This document shows positions 1 through 7,204 of a stretch of DNA of 36,412 bases, piece after piece. The number at the start of each line of letters is the position of its first letter. Position 1 is the stretch's first letter. The DNA comes from Thermohalobaculum sp039030715 (GTDB lineage: Bacteria > Pseudomonadota > Alphaproteobacteria > Rhodobacterales > Rhodobacteraceae). The notes under the pieces were generated by a model. That model did not search any database. It was not told the origin of the DNA and saw only the letters and a program-made list of their open reading frames with translations. The DNA is taken from contig JBCCDU010000046.1 in NCBI GenBank assembly GCA_039030715.1, positions 1-36,412 of the forward strand, written 5' to 3'. The position numbers and the translations under genes are program-made.

Positions 1-136
1 CCCGCAACCCTTCGATCCCCGACTCGAGGGCGACCAGCTCGTCCTCGAGCGTCTCCTCGCGGATCGTGGCGGTCATCGCCCGATCGCTGGCGCCGACGAT
101 CATGCCGGTGTGCAGTTTGACCTCGCGTGTCAGCAT
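1..136 (-). CDS. tail assembly protein, N-terminal part (gp41-like)
   Basis: Only the first 45 codons are in the window; the gene runs off the left edge. It starts with ATG at 136, sharing one base with the stop of the tail tube gene (TGATG). The peptide begins MLTREVKLHTG and has an acidic stretch around residues 27-38 (REETLEDELVALE). In Mu-like phages the gene after the tail tube is the gp41-type tail assembly protein, encoded ahead of the tape measure. The call rests mainly on position and on the general style of this N-terminus. Confidence 0.5.
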   Translation of the reverse strand, partial: MLTREVKLHTGMIVGASDRAMTATIREETLEDELVALESGIEGLR

Positions 137-498
137 CAGACGCCGACCTCGATGGCGGTGGGGGCGTGGAACTCAAGGTCCATACCGCCGCCGCTTCCGC
201 CGGAGACCTCAAGCGCGCCGACCCGCCATGAATTGGCCAAGACGTAGCTCTGCCCGGTATCGGTGATGAATTGGATGGACGCGCCGACAATGTCGTTCAA
301 ATCGACTAGGCTCACACCCCGATTTAGCGGGATGCGGCACTTGACCATTGCGGGGCGCCGCGACTCGACATAGTCGGACTGCTGGTCCGTGGTTTCCGTC
401 TCTCGCGTGATGCCGCCGATGTCCAGCGATGCGCCAGGCTCGGTGTTGAACGTTCGGCCGTTGGCCGCAATCGTCGCGATCCCGAATTTCTGTGCCAT
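136..498 (-). CDS. phage tail tube protein (Mu gpM-like)
   Basis: A 120-residue protein predicted to polymerise into the inner tube of the contractile tail, under the sheath. Residues 12-35 contain the N-terminal pattern of this family (AANGRTFNTEPGASL, then GGITRE), and the length matches Mu gpM (about 118 residues). It directly follows the tail sheath gene, as in all Mu-like phages. The start ATG at 498 is fixed by a strong ribosome site in which the sheath stop codon and the Shine-Dalgarno merge (TGAGGAGACTGACCC). The same initiation module precedes the capsid gene, consistent with high expression of both products. Confidence 0.85.
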   Translation of the reverse strand: MAQKFGIATIAANGRTFNTEPGASLDIGGITRETETTDQQSDYVESRRPAMVKCRIPLNRGVSLVDLNDIVGASIQFITDTGQSYVLANSWRVGALEVSGGSGGGMDLEFHAPTAIEVGV

Positions 499-510
499 GG
501 GTCAGTCTCC

Positions 511-1992
511 TCAGAGCCGGAACTGGATCTTCGCAGCGAAGACCCGCAGGTTGTTGATCAGGTCGGGCGTCTGCAGCGAGTTGAGCCGGTTCGGATCCCC
601 GCTGTCGCGCTCGACCAGCAGCCGCTCCTTGAAGAAGTCGGCGTTCTCGACCAGTCCCGCCTCTTCCCATTCCCGGTAGAGCGCGATCAGCTCGCCCCGC
701 ATGATCTCGGGCGTCACGATTGCCTGGCCCTGGCCGAAGCGGGTGCCGTCATTGGCCAGCTTGTGGCGCGGGAAGCGCAGCAGGATCCGCTGATCCTCGG
801 ACCAGCGCAGGAAGCGCAAGAGCGCCATGGTGGTCAGATCCAGGAACGAGGTGTCGTTCGCGCCCGCATCCGAGACCCGATAGGTCGTGACGCAGCGCCA
901 GAGCCGCGTCTCGCCGCCGATCACACGCGTGGACGAAATGCCGTTGTTCAACAGCAGGTCCATTTCCTCGGGCGTGAACCGATCCTCGATCGCCGGGGGC
1001 GGATCATCGGGCATCGGCAGCGATTTGAGCTGGCGCGCCGGATCGATCTGCAGCTGGAAGGCGCAGATCCCCGCATATTTCGCCGCGCGCTCCCAGGTCG
1101 GTCGTGGCGCGTTCTGGTGGGGCACCAGCGACAGATGCGGACCATTGCGCGTCTGCGTACCGGCGAACACCTCGGACAGCGTGCCAGGCTCGACCCCGTA
1201 GGCAAGGTTGTCACGCATCGCCAGCGCGTCGAAATTCGACGCCATGAAATCGTTGAGCGTGGCGACATTCGCGCCGTCCAGATAGGGCGTGACGATCTCG
1301 GTCCACCACTCGCCATCGACCACCGCCAGGGTCGCGTCGATGGTGGGGTCCGTCGCCCCGGCCGTCTCGGTCGCGATCGCCACCGTCATGTTGCCGGGCA
1401 GCACCTCGTCGGCCTGATAGTTCACCCGGACATCGATGTCGTTGCCGAGCGCTCCGGCGTGTTTCGCGGTCACGTTGATCTGCACCTGGAAGGTGTCATC
1501 GATGGTCAGCACCGCGGCCAGCTCCGGATTGGTCGCCTCGGCCACGATGTTGGCCGCGACCTCGGCCGGGGTGTCGGCGCTGGACACGCCCACCCGGATC
1601 AGCCGACCGCCGACCCAGAGGCTCAGCGTACCCGACCCGAAATCCTCGCCCGCCTGGGTCTTCCCGATCGTGACGCGCTTGACCGCCGTGACGCCGGTAC
1701 CGGCATCGTCGATGCCAATCGCCCACAGCTCGGTCGACTCGTTCGCCCGGCGATAGTTGACGCACATCATATGCGCCATCGATCCACGGCCGAACGCCTT
1801 GGCGGCTTGCTCGGGATCGGTGATCAATACCAGCTCGCCCGCCGGCGTCTCGCCCGTCGCCAGGCGCTGGCCCATGATCAGGCTCTTGTGCGGCAGGCCC
1901 TGCAGACCGCGCAGCGCCAGGGTGGGATCGATCTCGATGAAGTTGCCGGGCTCGCGGCGATCTCGCGGGATCTCGTTGAACGAAATGCTCAT
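511..1992 (-). CDS. contractile tail sheath protein (Mu gpL-like)
   Basis: A 493-residue protein of the Mu gpL tail sheath family, which forms the contractile outer sheath. The N-terminus (SISFNEIPRDRREPG, then a PHKSLIMGQRL stretch near residues 35-46) is typical of the family, as is the length. A TTG six bases upstream would give a longer frame, but AAGGAGG at 2000-2006 sits 7 bases before the ATG at 1992 and only 1 base before that TTG, so the ATG is the start. The gene lies between a DUF2635 protein and the tail tube in the usual order. Confidence 0.92.
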   Translation of the reverse strand: MSISFNEIPRDRREPGNFIEIDPTLALRGLQGLPHKSLIMGQRLATGETPAGELVLITDPEQAAKAFGRGSMAHMMCVNYRRANESTELWAIGIDDAGTGVTAVKRVTIGKTQAGEDFGSGTLSLWVGGRLIRVGVSSADTPAEVAANIVAEATNPELAAVLTIDDTFQVQINVTAKHAGALGNDIDVRVNYQADEVLPGNMTVAIATETAGATDPTIDATLAVVDGEWWTEIVTPYLDGANVATLNDFMASNFDALAMRDNLAYGVEPGTLSEVFAGTQTRNGPHLSLVPHQNAPRPTWERAAKYAGICAFQLQIDPARQLKSLPMPDDPPPAIEDRFTPEEMDLLLNNGISSTRVIGGETRLWRCVTTYRVSDAGANDTSFLDLTTMALLRFLRWSEDQRILLRFPRHKLANDGTRFGQGQAIVTPEIMRGELIALYREWEEAGLVENADFFKERLLVERDSGDPNRLNSLQTPDLINNLRVFAAKIQFRL

Positions 1993-1994
1993 GT

Positions 1995-2207
1995 TCAAGC
2001 CTCCTTCGAAGCCGGTTTATCGACGGGTTTCTTGGCGGATTTCTCCGCCTTCGGCTGCGGCGCTGGCAGGATCTCGACATCGCCGTCCCTCTCGCGCCGG
2101 CGCCAGAAGCCGCCCAGCTCGACGATCTCGCCCTCGGGTGCGAGGGCCTTGCCGTTCGGCTTCGGGATGGCGTGATCCTTCAGGGGTTTCACCAGGACTC
2201 GGGTCAT
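1995..2207 (-). CDS. DUF2635 family small tail-region protein (gp38-like)
   Basis: A 70-residue protein with the DUF2635 layout: an N-terminal RVLVKPLKD strand, a GKALAPEGEIV turn, and the conserved FWRRRERDGDVE box near residues 34-45. The C-terminal 20 residues are a Lys/Ala/Pro-rich tail. In Mu-like phages this gene sits immediately before the tail sheath, as here. Its exact structural role is unknown. ATG overlaps the stop of the upstream Gp37 gene by four bases (ATGA), so translation is probably coupled. Confidence 0.8.
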   Translation of the reverse strand: MTRVLVKPLKDHAIPKPNGKALAPEGEIVELGGFWRRRERDGDVEILPAPQPKAEKSAKKPVDKPASKEA

Positions 2208-2830
2208 TGGGGCAGCTCCACTTTAAGGTTTGCATCGCGCGCCGCCGGCAGCTCGGCCGGGGGCGCGTCATAAGGGGGCACGTCGAAATCGGCGTGGAAG
2301 GTCAGGAAGGGCGCCAGGTCGGCGTCCGGGTTCTGCAGCTCGAAGTCGATCGAGCCCGTCATGGTCAGCGCCCAGACCGACAGGCGCCGGTCGACCAGGG
2401 TCAGACCGGACAGGTTCTCGATGCCGACCAGCTGGATCGTGCCGGCGCAGTCCAGCTCCGGGTTCCAGTTCTCCAAGACAGCGGCCGCGCGCATCGCGAT
2501 GGCATAGGCGCCGAGGCCCATGGGATCGCTGCCGCCGCGGGCGCGGGTCGTTGAGGTGGCCTTGCCCGAAACCGCATAGACCGCCCAGCGCACATCGAAG
2601 TTGCCAGGGTAATCGCCGGGCCGGACCAGAAGCGGCAGGACGTAGCACGCCGGCGGCACCGGCTCGAAGATCTTGCTCGATGATGCATCGAACGGAACCT
2701 CGATCCGGTCCACCTTGCGCAGCGCGCGCCGCGTTTCGTTGAAGCCGAAGGCATCCTTCAGCCGCGCGATCATCGCGTCCTCGATCGCCCCGATTGGGTC
2801 GATGGCGTAGAGGTCCTCAACGCCGCTCAT
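2204..2830 (-). CDS. Gp37 family tail completion protein
   Basis: A 208-residue protein matching the Mu gp37-like family of head-tail joining or tail-terminator proteins. Visible features: an N-terminal helix around IGAIEDAMIARLKDAFG, a central strand region with PLLVRPGDYPGNF (about residues 66-78) and a WALTMTGSIDFEL strand near residue 155, the usual beta-rich C-terminus. It overlaps the gpG-like gene upstream and the DUF2635 gene downstream by four bases each (ATGA). The family assignment comes from pattern and gene order. Confidence 0.75.
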   Translation of the reverse strand: MSGVEDLYAIDPIGAIEDAMIARLKDAFGFNETRRALRKVDRIEVPFDASSSKIFEPVPPACYVLPLLVRPGDYPGNFDVRWAVYAVSGKATSTTRARGGSDPMGLGAYAIAMRAAAVLENWNPELDCAGTIQLVGIENLSGLTLVDRRLSVWALTMTGSIDFELQNPDADLAPFLTFHADFDVPPYDAPPAELPAARDANLKVELPQ

Positions 2831-3369
2831 GGGCTGCCGCCTTCAGCCGGGCGCAGAATATCCTCGATGAAATCCAGCGCCAGACTGGCCAGCTCGTCGG
2901 CGTCGTCGTCCGAGATCCCCAGATAGGGGCGCGCGGGCTGGGTGACTTCCGTGGCGAAGATCGTGGTCGGTCCCGCGTTGCCTGTGGTTGCGGTGCCTGG
3001 GAACGCCAGGACACTACCTGGCTTTGCGCGGATGGTACCGCCGAACTGGCGCTGTGCGGCATAGATAAGGGGCGATCCGACCTCGACGGCATCGGGCAGC
3101 GTGCGATGGACGATCGATCCCGCCAGACCAGCCATACCGGTATCGAACTGGATCTTGCCGCCGGTCCTGGTCGCACGCTCGGACGGTTCCCACTTCTCGC
3201 CATCGGGACCGACATTGGTTTGGGACAGGCGGCGCACCGCGCTTTCCACCAGGGTCTGCCCGAACGCATCCAGCAGCTCGGACGGATCTTCGCCCAGCTT
3301 TGCAAGACGCCGGAAGACACGCCGAGCCTGGCGCATTCCCTGGACGCGATGTGTGACCCGGATGCTCAT
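2827..3369 (-). CDS. phage virion morphogenesis protein (Mu gpG-like)
   Basis: A 180-residue protein of the phage virion morphogenesis family (Mu gpG, P2 gpS relatives), which acts in tail completion and head-tail joining. Seen: an N-terminal helix ending RRVFRRLAKLGEDPSELLD, the family motif NVGPDGEKWEPS (about residues 51-62), then a QRQFGGTIRAK box and PARPYLGIS near residue 148, all typical. The frame is open 11 codons further upstream, but ATG at 3369 overlaps the preceding stop (TGATG) and follows GAAGAGCAGC, so it is preferred. Confidence 0.88.
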   Translation of the reverse strand: MSIRVTHRVQGMRQARRVFRRLAKLGEDPSELLDAFGQTLVESAVRRLSQTNVGPDGEKWEPSERATRTGGKIQFDTGMAGLAGSIVHRTLPDAVEVGSPLIYAAQRQFGGTIRAKPGSVLAFPGTATTGNAGPTTIFATEVTQPARPYLGISDDDADELASLALDFIEDILRPAEGGSP

Positions 3370-3632
3370 CAGCTGCTCTTCGTGGCTCCGAGAACGGCCC
3401 ACATGCTGGCGGTCTGCATGGTGGTTTTGGCCGTGGCGATCTCACGCCCGGCCTCCGGCAGATCCTCGGCTACCTCGTCGCAGAGCGAGAGGAATGCCGC
3501 AGCGAGCGCCTTCAGCTGATCCACCCGTGGCAAGCTGGATGGATTGAACCCCATCCGAACCGCCTCCGCGGCAGCGTTCGAAATCGGCACCTCGGCACCA
3601 TCGACAGCGGCGGTGTTGATCTTGACGTGCAT
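3369..3632 (-). CDS. Acb2/Tad1-type hairpin protein, candidate anti-CBASS sponge
   Basis: An 87-residue protein lying between the DUF1320 (gp36-like) and gpG-like genes. The last 50 residues form two helices: VDQLKALAAAFLSLCDEV, a short turn with Pro-Glu-Ala-Gly, then REIATAKTTMQTASMWAVL. This Arg-x-x-Ala-x-Ala-x-Thr ... Ala-x-Met-Trp-Ala pattern is how I remember the Acb2/Tad1 hairpin family, whose studied members bind cyclic oligonucleotides and block CBASS or Thoeris signalling. The start at 3632 follows a perfect stop/Shine-Dalgarno fusion (TGAGGAGGAACGA). The family match is recall-based. Binding activity is inference, since the hairpin domain also occurs in proteins with untested function. 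Confidence 0.6.
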   Translation of the reverse strand: MHVKINTAAVDGAEVPISNAAAEAVRMGFNPSSLPRVDQLKALAAAFLSLCDEVAEDLPEAGREIATAKTTMQTASMWAVLGATKSS

Positions 3633-3642
3633 TCGTTCCTCC

Positions 3643-4080
3643 TCAGTGATCTTCGCCGGCGAAGTGATCCAGCGCGTCGCGATTGAAGACAGGGCGACCG
3701 CCACTGATCGCGGGACCGCCGGTGTTTGCGGGACTCTCCTGGCCGGTCTGGGTCAGGCCCAGATCCATCTTGCCGTCGCGGATTTCCTTCAGCCATGTCA
3801 GGGCCCGCTCGTAGTCTTCCTTCACCCGATCGGTGGCGTGGTTCTCAGACAGCTGGTAGCGCACGATCGCCAGGGCGATTTCGCGAACCATGTCCGGACG
3901 CTCGGAGAGCGGCACCGGATACCGGGACCGCAGGTAGCTGTCGATCAGACCGCCGGCGCGAGAGATCGCCTGATGAACGAAGTCCGGATCCGCGAAGCCG
4001 TCCGCGTCGCGGTCGGCCAGGTCGCGCAGTTCCCCTTCACCGAAGGCTTCCTCGATCTCTTTGAGCGTCAGATATGACAC
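3643..4080 (-). CDS. DUF1320 family head-tail joining protein (gp36-like)
   Basis: A 145-residue protein of the DUF1320 (Mu gp36) family, thought to form part of the head-tail connector. The opening SYLTLKEIEEAFGEGELRDLAD and the region DFVHQAISRAGGLIDSYLRSRY (about residues 33-54) are the family hallmarks: a two-helix N-terminal region in which the second helix carries the Asp-Ser-Tyr-Leu. The start is GTG at 4080 with GGAG ten bases upstream. It ends 10 bases before the candidate anti-CBASS gene, and its TGA is part of that gene's ribosome site. Confidence 0.82.
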   Translation of the reverse strand: MSYLTLKEIEEAFGEGELRDLADRDADGFADPDFVHQAISRAGGLIDSYLRSRYPVPLSERPDMVREIALAIVRYQLSENHATDRVKEDYERALTWLKEIRDGKMDLGLTQTGQESPANTGGPAISGGRPVFNRDALDHFAGEDH

Positions 4081-4121
4081 CGGCGCGGATCTCCATTCAT
4101 TTGGGGGGCGAGCTACGGCTC

Positions 4122-4403
4122 CTACCTTCTAAGGTTCCCCGACGGGTGCTGACGGACTTGCGGCCCGGACCAGACCCCCCCTCGCTGTGAATTCCATGGT
4201 GCGCCGGTTGGCCCGGCGTCTTGGTCTTGGGCTCCAGCAGCCTCCCCGCAGGGCAACTTCTGCGACCTGACGGTCGGTCCCTCGTCGATCTCGTCCAACT
4301 CGCTCACCAGCGCGTCGGCAATGTCACTGGGCTCGATCTTGGCGTCGAGGGCCCGCTCAACGAGGCGGGCCAACTCGGTCTCAAACTCAGCGAGCGTGAT
4401 CAC
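4122..4403 (-). CDS. small hypothetical protein in head-gene block
   Basis: A 93-residue frame starting at GTG 4403, eight bases after the gp35-like gene. The first 42 residues look protein-like: an amphipathic helix (EFETELARLVERALDAKI) followed by an acidic segment (ALVSELDEIDEG). The last 40 residues are Gly/Gln/Pro-rich and of low quality, which may reflect a frameshift or simply a disordered tail. No family recognised. It is the only minus-strand frame that fills the interval between neighbours, and it has no clear Shine-Dalgarno, so it may depend on coupling. Confidence 0.45.
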   Translation of the reverse strand: MITLAEFETELARLVERALDAKIEPSDIADALVSELDEIDEGPTVRSQKLPCGEAAGAQDQDAGPTGAPWNSQRGGVWSGPQVRQHPSGNLRR

Positions 4404-4410
4404 CGCGCGA

Positions 4411-4677
4411 TCAGCTGCCGGCGGTTTTGGCGCCGGCAGCGGCCTTCTCGGCAGCGGCCTTCTCGGCAGCGGCCTTCTCGGCAGCGGCCTTCTCGGCAGC
4501 GGCCTTCTCGGCAGCGGCGCTGGTCGTGATGATCTCCTCGAACAGCTCGTCTGCGTTCGGCTCGGCGCGTAGCTCGCTCAGCACCTTTTCAGGAAGCGGG
4601 TGTTCGCCCACGTCCCAGATCTTGCCACCGCATTTCAGGCGGCGCAGGATCCGCGCATTCGGTTTCTTAGCGGCCAT
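4411..4677 (-). CDS. gp35-like small head protein with EKAAA repeats
   Basis: An 88-residue protein. Residues 1-50 are a small basic-then-acidic domain with a central CGGKIWDVGEHPLPEKVLSEL segment similar to Mu gp35-type proteins. Residues 54-80 are a low-complexity helix made of five exact Glu-Lys-Ala-Ala-Ala repeats. It follows the capsid gene with the merged stop/ribosome site TGAGGAGAGACCC. Its place between capsid and gp36 suggests a minor head or head-tail role. The repeat arm is a DNA tandem repeat and is likely to vary in length between relatives. Confidence 0.65.
   Translation of the reverse strand: MAAKKPNARILRRLKCGGKIWDVGEHPLPEKVLSELRAEPNADELFEEIITTSAAAEKAAAEKAAAEKAAAEKAAAEKAAAGAKTAGS
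4436..4510 (-). repeat. five perfect 15-base tandem units encoding EKAAA
   Basis: The unit (plus strand gcagcggccttctcg) occurs five times without mismatch, followed by a partial unit to 4518. It is in frame with the gp35-like gene and encodes a charged alanine-rich helix. Perfect identity points to recent slippage expansion. Confidence 0.95.
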
Positions 4678-4687
4678 GGGTCTCTCC

Positions 4688-5659
4688 TCAGATGGGGGTG
4701 TCGATCAGGTAGCCGACGGACGGGGCGACCAGGTGTTCTTCCACCATCTCGCCGACGCGGACGGAAACACCGCCAAGCAGCCCGGGTCCCTTGGGGTTGA
4801 ACCAACGGCCTGCGACCATGGCGCTGCCGTTCACCCGCAGCTCGGCCGTGATGCCGAAAGTCGGGATCCCGTTCTGGGTGCCTGCAATCGAGGAGCGATG
4901 CATCAGCGAGAACGCATTGCCCCAGAGCCGACCCATCTGCGCGGGTTGACCGCGGCGTGCGGTGTTCACGAACCCGTCGCCGATGAAGATGTTCTGCAGC
5001 CCGAAGATCGATGCGATCTGCTGCGCCGTCGCGATACCGCTGTCGCCATCGTTCCGGTTGATCGCCTTCAGGATCTTCGGGTTGGTGCTCAGCACATCGA
5101 AGACCTGGCGCGAGGTCGCACCAATGTTGGGGCGTGCGATGAACGTGCCGGACATCGCAGCCTGGATATCCTTGATCGGGTCCGAGTTCGGATCGGTCCA
5201 CTTGTCGCCGCCGGCAAGCGCGACCTTCTTGTCCGCGTCATAGTTGTCCGGGTTTTCGACGACAGCGACCGCGCGGGTTTCGCGATCAAGCTTGACCAGA
5301 TGGGTCAGCCCCTCGATGGCCCGGGCTTCCGGGTCGTAGTTGCTGTTGCCCTGGGCGCGCTGGCGTTGGGCGCGGTCGATATCGGACTGCGGGATCGGGC
5401 TGTCAAGGCCACGGTCGACCACAGCGCCGGTTTGCTGCTTCGCCGAGAACTCGACCTCGGGCACCATCCCACGGCGACCGACGGTGGTGTTCGGCACCGT
5501 GAAGACCTCTTCCGACGGATAGACGTCGTACTTGTAGGTCTCATCCCCCACATCGACGCGCGGCAGCACATCGTCTGCGATCAGCGCGATATCGGGGTTC
5601 ATGAAGTTGACGGCGATCGCGGTCAGCGCGGCGTCCTGAGTGAAGGGGCGGGTGGTCAT
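4688..5659 (-). CDS. major capsid protein
   Basis: A 323-residue protein in the position of the major head subunit, directly after the DUF2190 decoration protein and protease-scaffold genes. Features suggesting an HK97-type capsid protein: the N-terminal FTQDAALTAIAVNFMNPD, the E-loop-like region rich in charged residues (FSAKQQTGAVVDRG, about residues 71-84), and the C-terminal core with GLQNIFIGDGFVNTARRG and FGITAELRVNGSAMVAGRWF. Unlike Mu gpT it belongs to the capsid type common in alphaproteobacterial transposable phages. The start at 5659 uses the merged stop/ribosome module TGAGGAGACTGACCT, nearly identical to that of the tail tube. Confidence 0.85.
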   Translation of the reverse strand: MTTRPFTQDAALTAIAVNFMNPDIALIADDVLPRVDVGDETYKYDVYPSEEVFTVPNTTVGRRGMVPEVEFSAKQQTGAVVDRGLDSPIPQSDIDRAQRQRAQGNSNYDPEARAIEGLTHLVKLDRETRAVAVVENPDNYDADKKVALAGGDKWTDPNSDPIKDIQAAMSGTFIARPNIGATSRQVFDVLSTNPKILKAINRNDGDSGIATAQQIASIFGLQNIFIGDGFVNTARRGQPAQMGRLWGNAFSLMHRSSIAGTQNGIPTFGITAELRVNGSAMVAGRWFNPKGPGLLGGVSVRVGEMVEEHLVAPSVGYLIDTPI

Positions 5660-5671
5660 AGGTCAGTCTCC

Positions 5672-6028
5672 TCAGACCTGATGCGGCGCGTACTGCACCG
5701 TGATGATGTCGCCGGCCGCATCGGCCGACTCGATGGCAAAACCGACGACGGTATTTCCGGCGGCTGCCGAGACAGCGCGCGCCTGCGCATCGGCTGTCAC
5801 TCGTGCGCCTGCTGCGACCGGGCCACCGGCGACGACCTCGGGTTGGGTGCCCATGATCACGTCGACGCGGTCGCCAGCCGAGACATCGCCCGGCGTGTCA
5901 GACACACCGATGATGTCGTCACCCGCCGCCGTAGCCTCGACCACCTCGCCGCTGCCGTCGAATTTGACCAGGCGCCGGGCGCGAACCGCACCGCCTGCGA
6001 TGAAGGTTTTGGTGAACCCGATATTCAT
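5672..6028 (-). CDS. DUF2190 capsid cement/decoration protein
   Basis: A 118-residue Gly/Ala/Val-rich beta protein matching the DUF2190 family of head decoration proteins that stabilise the mature capsid. Typical elements: RRLVKFDGSGEVVEAT near residues 19-34, DDIIGVSDTPGDVSAGDRV, and PVAAGARVTADAQARAV near residue 72. It overlaps the stop of the protease/scaffold gene by four bases (ATGA) and lies 12 bases before the capsid start, the usual protease-decoration-capsid order. Confidence 0.85.
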   Translation of the reverse strand: MNIGFTKTFIAGGAVRARRLVKFDGSGEVVEATAAGDDIIGVSDTPGDVSAGDRVDVIMGTQPEVVAGGPVAAGARVTADAQARAVSAAAGNTVVGFAIESADAAGDIITVQYAPHQV

Positions 6029-6516
6029 GCTGCGGCCTCCGCTTCAGCTTTGCGAACCGCTTCCGAGAAGCTGATCGCAGGGTTGGCTTCCTTGATCGCC
6101 TTGGCACGGGCGGTCAGATCGCCGTCGCTGTTGCCGTCGATCGTTGCCACCTGATCGTCTTTCGAGACCTCGGCCAGGTTGACGATCGGCTTGGCGCCTT
6201 CGAACAGCGCCGCGAATTCGGCCAGCGCAGGCTTCTTGGCCCCGTCGGCGAATTCGATCACCGCGCCGTCAGCGGCGAGGCGTTGATGGATGTCGATCAC
6301 GACGTCCTTGCCAGCGGGTGCCAGCTTGCCGCCCTTGATCAGCGCGTCGGCGAAGTCGATGGCCGCCGTCTTGCGGGCTTCGGCCGCCTTTTCGGCGGCT
6401 TCCTTCTCGGCCAGCTCGATCGCGGCCTCGCGCTCAACCAGCTTGGCTTCGCGATCGGCCAGCTCGGCGGCCTTTTCGGCATCACCTGCCGCGGGTTTGG
6501 TCTGGGTGCCCGACAT
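6025..6516 (-). CDS. nested head scaffold protein (gpZ-like) from an internal start
   Basis: Inside the protease gene, in the same frame, an ATG at 6516 is preceded by GGAGG at 6525-6529 with an 8-base spacer, a far better ribosome site than that of the full-length protease. It would yield a 163-residue scaffold consisting of the coiled-coil region (EKAAELADREAKLVERE) and the helical C-terminus. In phage Mu, scaffold gpZ is known to be made from a start within the protease gene I, so the arrangement matches the known strategy. Production of the separate product is inferred. Confidence 0.7.
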   Translation of the reverse strand: MSGTQTKPAAGDAEKAAELADREAKLVEREAAIELAEKEAAEKAAEARKTAAIDFADALIKGGKLAPAGKDVVIDIHQRLAADGAVIEFADGAKKPALAEFAALFEGAKPIVNLAEVSKDDQVATIDGNSDGDLTARAKAIKEANPAISFSEAVRKAEAEAAA

Positions 6517-7167
6517 GGCGGGATCCTCCGGTTCTGTGATGGTTGGGGGTGGCGGTGTGGGATCGCCGAAAGACGGCATCCCTTGCTCGGCTTCCTGCGC
6601 CGCACGGGCCAGGGTGTCGATCGTGTAGGACGGGAGCAGGCGGTCGGCCTCTTCCTGCCCGGCGCTGCCGATCAGGAACTCGCGGAAGGCGCGGGCCATC
6701 TCCTTCACGGTGTACCAGGCGAAGCTGGCATCGGCGAACTCGATCGCGACGATGCTGTCGTCGTCCGAGAATTCGAGAGGCTTGAGGCCCTTCACGACGG
6801 GCGTCTGCGCACCGAGGATCCCGACATGGCGCAGCTGCGCGGTTTCTGCGTTCGGGCTGCTGGGGTGCCCCCTGGGCCACCAGCTGATCGAGACGTTGCG
6901 ATAGCGGCCGGCTTTCACCGCGTCCGCCAGATCGGTCGAGACCTGATCGACCTCGCCATAGAGCTCGTCGCCGTCGATCACCAGCCGCTCGACCCAGCCA
7001 TGGGCTGGCGCGCCGTCCGATGGATGCCCCAGGACCAGCGGCGCCTTGAAGGCGTCGGCGTCATAGCTCTCGGCCAGCTCGCGCAGCATGTCGCCATCGA
7101 CGTTGATGGTGCGGTCATGCCCGTCGCGGAACCTGCCCGTGCGGGCGAGATGAATACGTGTTTTCAT
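6025..7167 (-). CDS. head maturation protease (Mu gpI-like), C-terminus includes scaffold
   Basis: A 380-residue protein. The N-terminal half (about 1-170) matches the Mu gpI protease family: KTRIHLARTGRFRDG, then PLVLGHPSDGAPAHGWVERL (His in the GHP box near residue 45) and NVSISWWPRG with the likely catalytic Ser near residue 92. A proline-rich linker follows, then an Ala/Glu/Lys-rich coiled-coil scaffold region (about 218-260) and an alpha-helical tail. The open frame extends 45 codons upstream of 7167, but that extension is Arg/Pro-rich and unlike protein. ATG at 7167 begins the conserved KTRIHLA motif. Only a weak ribosome site precedes it. Confidence 0.85.
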   Translation of the reverse strand: MKTRIHLARTGRFRDGHDRTINVDGDMLRELAESYDADAFKAPLVLGHPSDGAPAHGWVERLVIDGDELYGEVDQVSTDLADAVKAGRYRNVSISWWPRGHPSSPNAETAQLRHVGILGAQTPVVKGLKPLEFSDDDSIVAIEFADASFAWYTVKEMARAFREFLIGSAGQEEADRLLPSYTIDTLARAAQEAEQGMPSFGDPTPPPPTITEPEDPAMSGTQTKPAAGDAEKAAELADREAKLVEREAAIELAEKEAAEKAAEARKTAAIDFADALIKGGKLAPAGKDVVIDIHQRLAADGAVIEFADGAKKPALAEFAALFEGAKPIVNLAEVSKDDQVATIDGNSDGDLTARAKAIKEANPAISFSEAVRKAEAEAAA

Positions 7168-7204
7168 GAGGCCGACGGTGGCATGTCGGCACGGCCCGAG
7201 AAAT

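Noticed and set aside
763..2175. Long open frame on the plus strand opposite the tail sheath gene
   Set aside because: Arg/His/Asp-rich product with no domain; it is the antisense shadow of the GC-rich sheath and DUF2635 genes. Similar long plus-strand frames (4427-6154, 7861-9894) are rejected for the same reason.
4436..4518. CRISPR-like array
   Set aside because: Contiguous 15-base units without spacers, in frame inside a gene: a coding tandem repeat.
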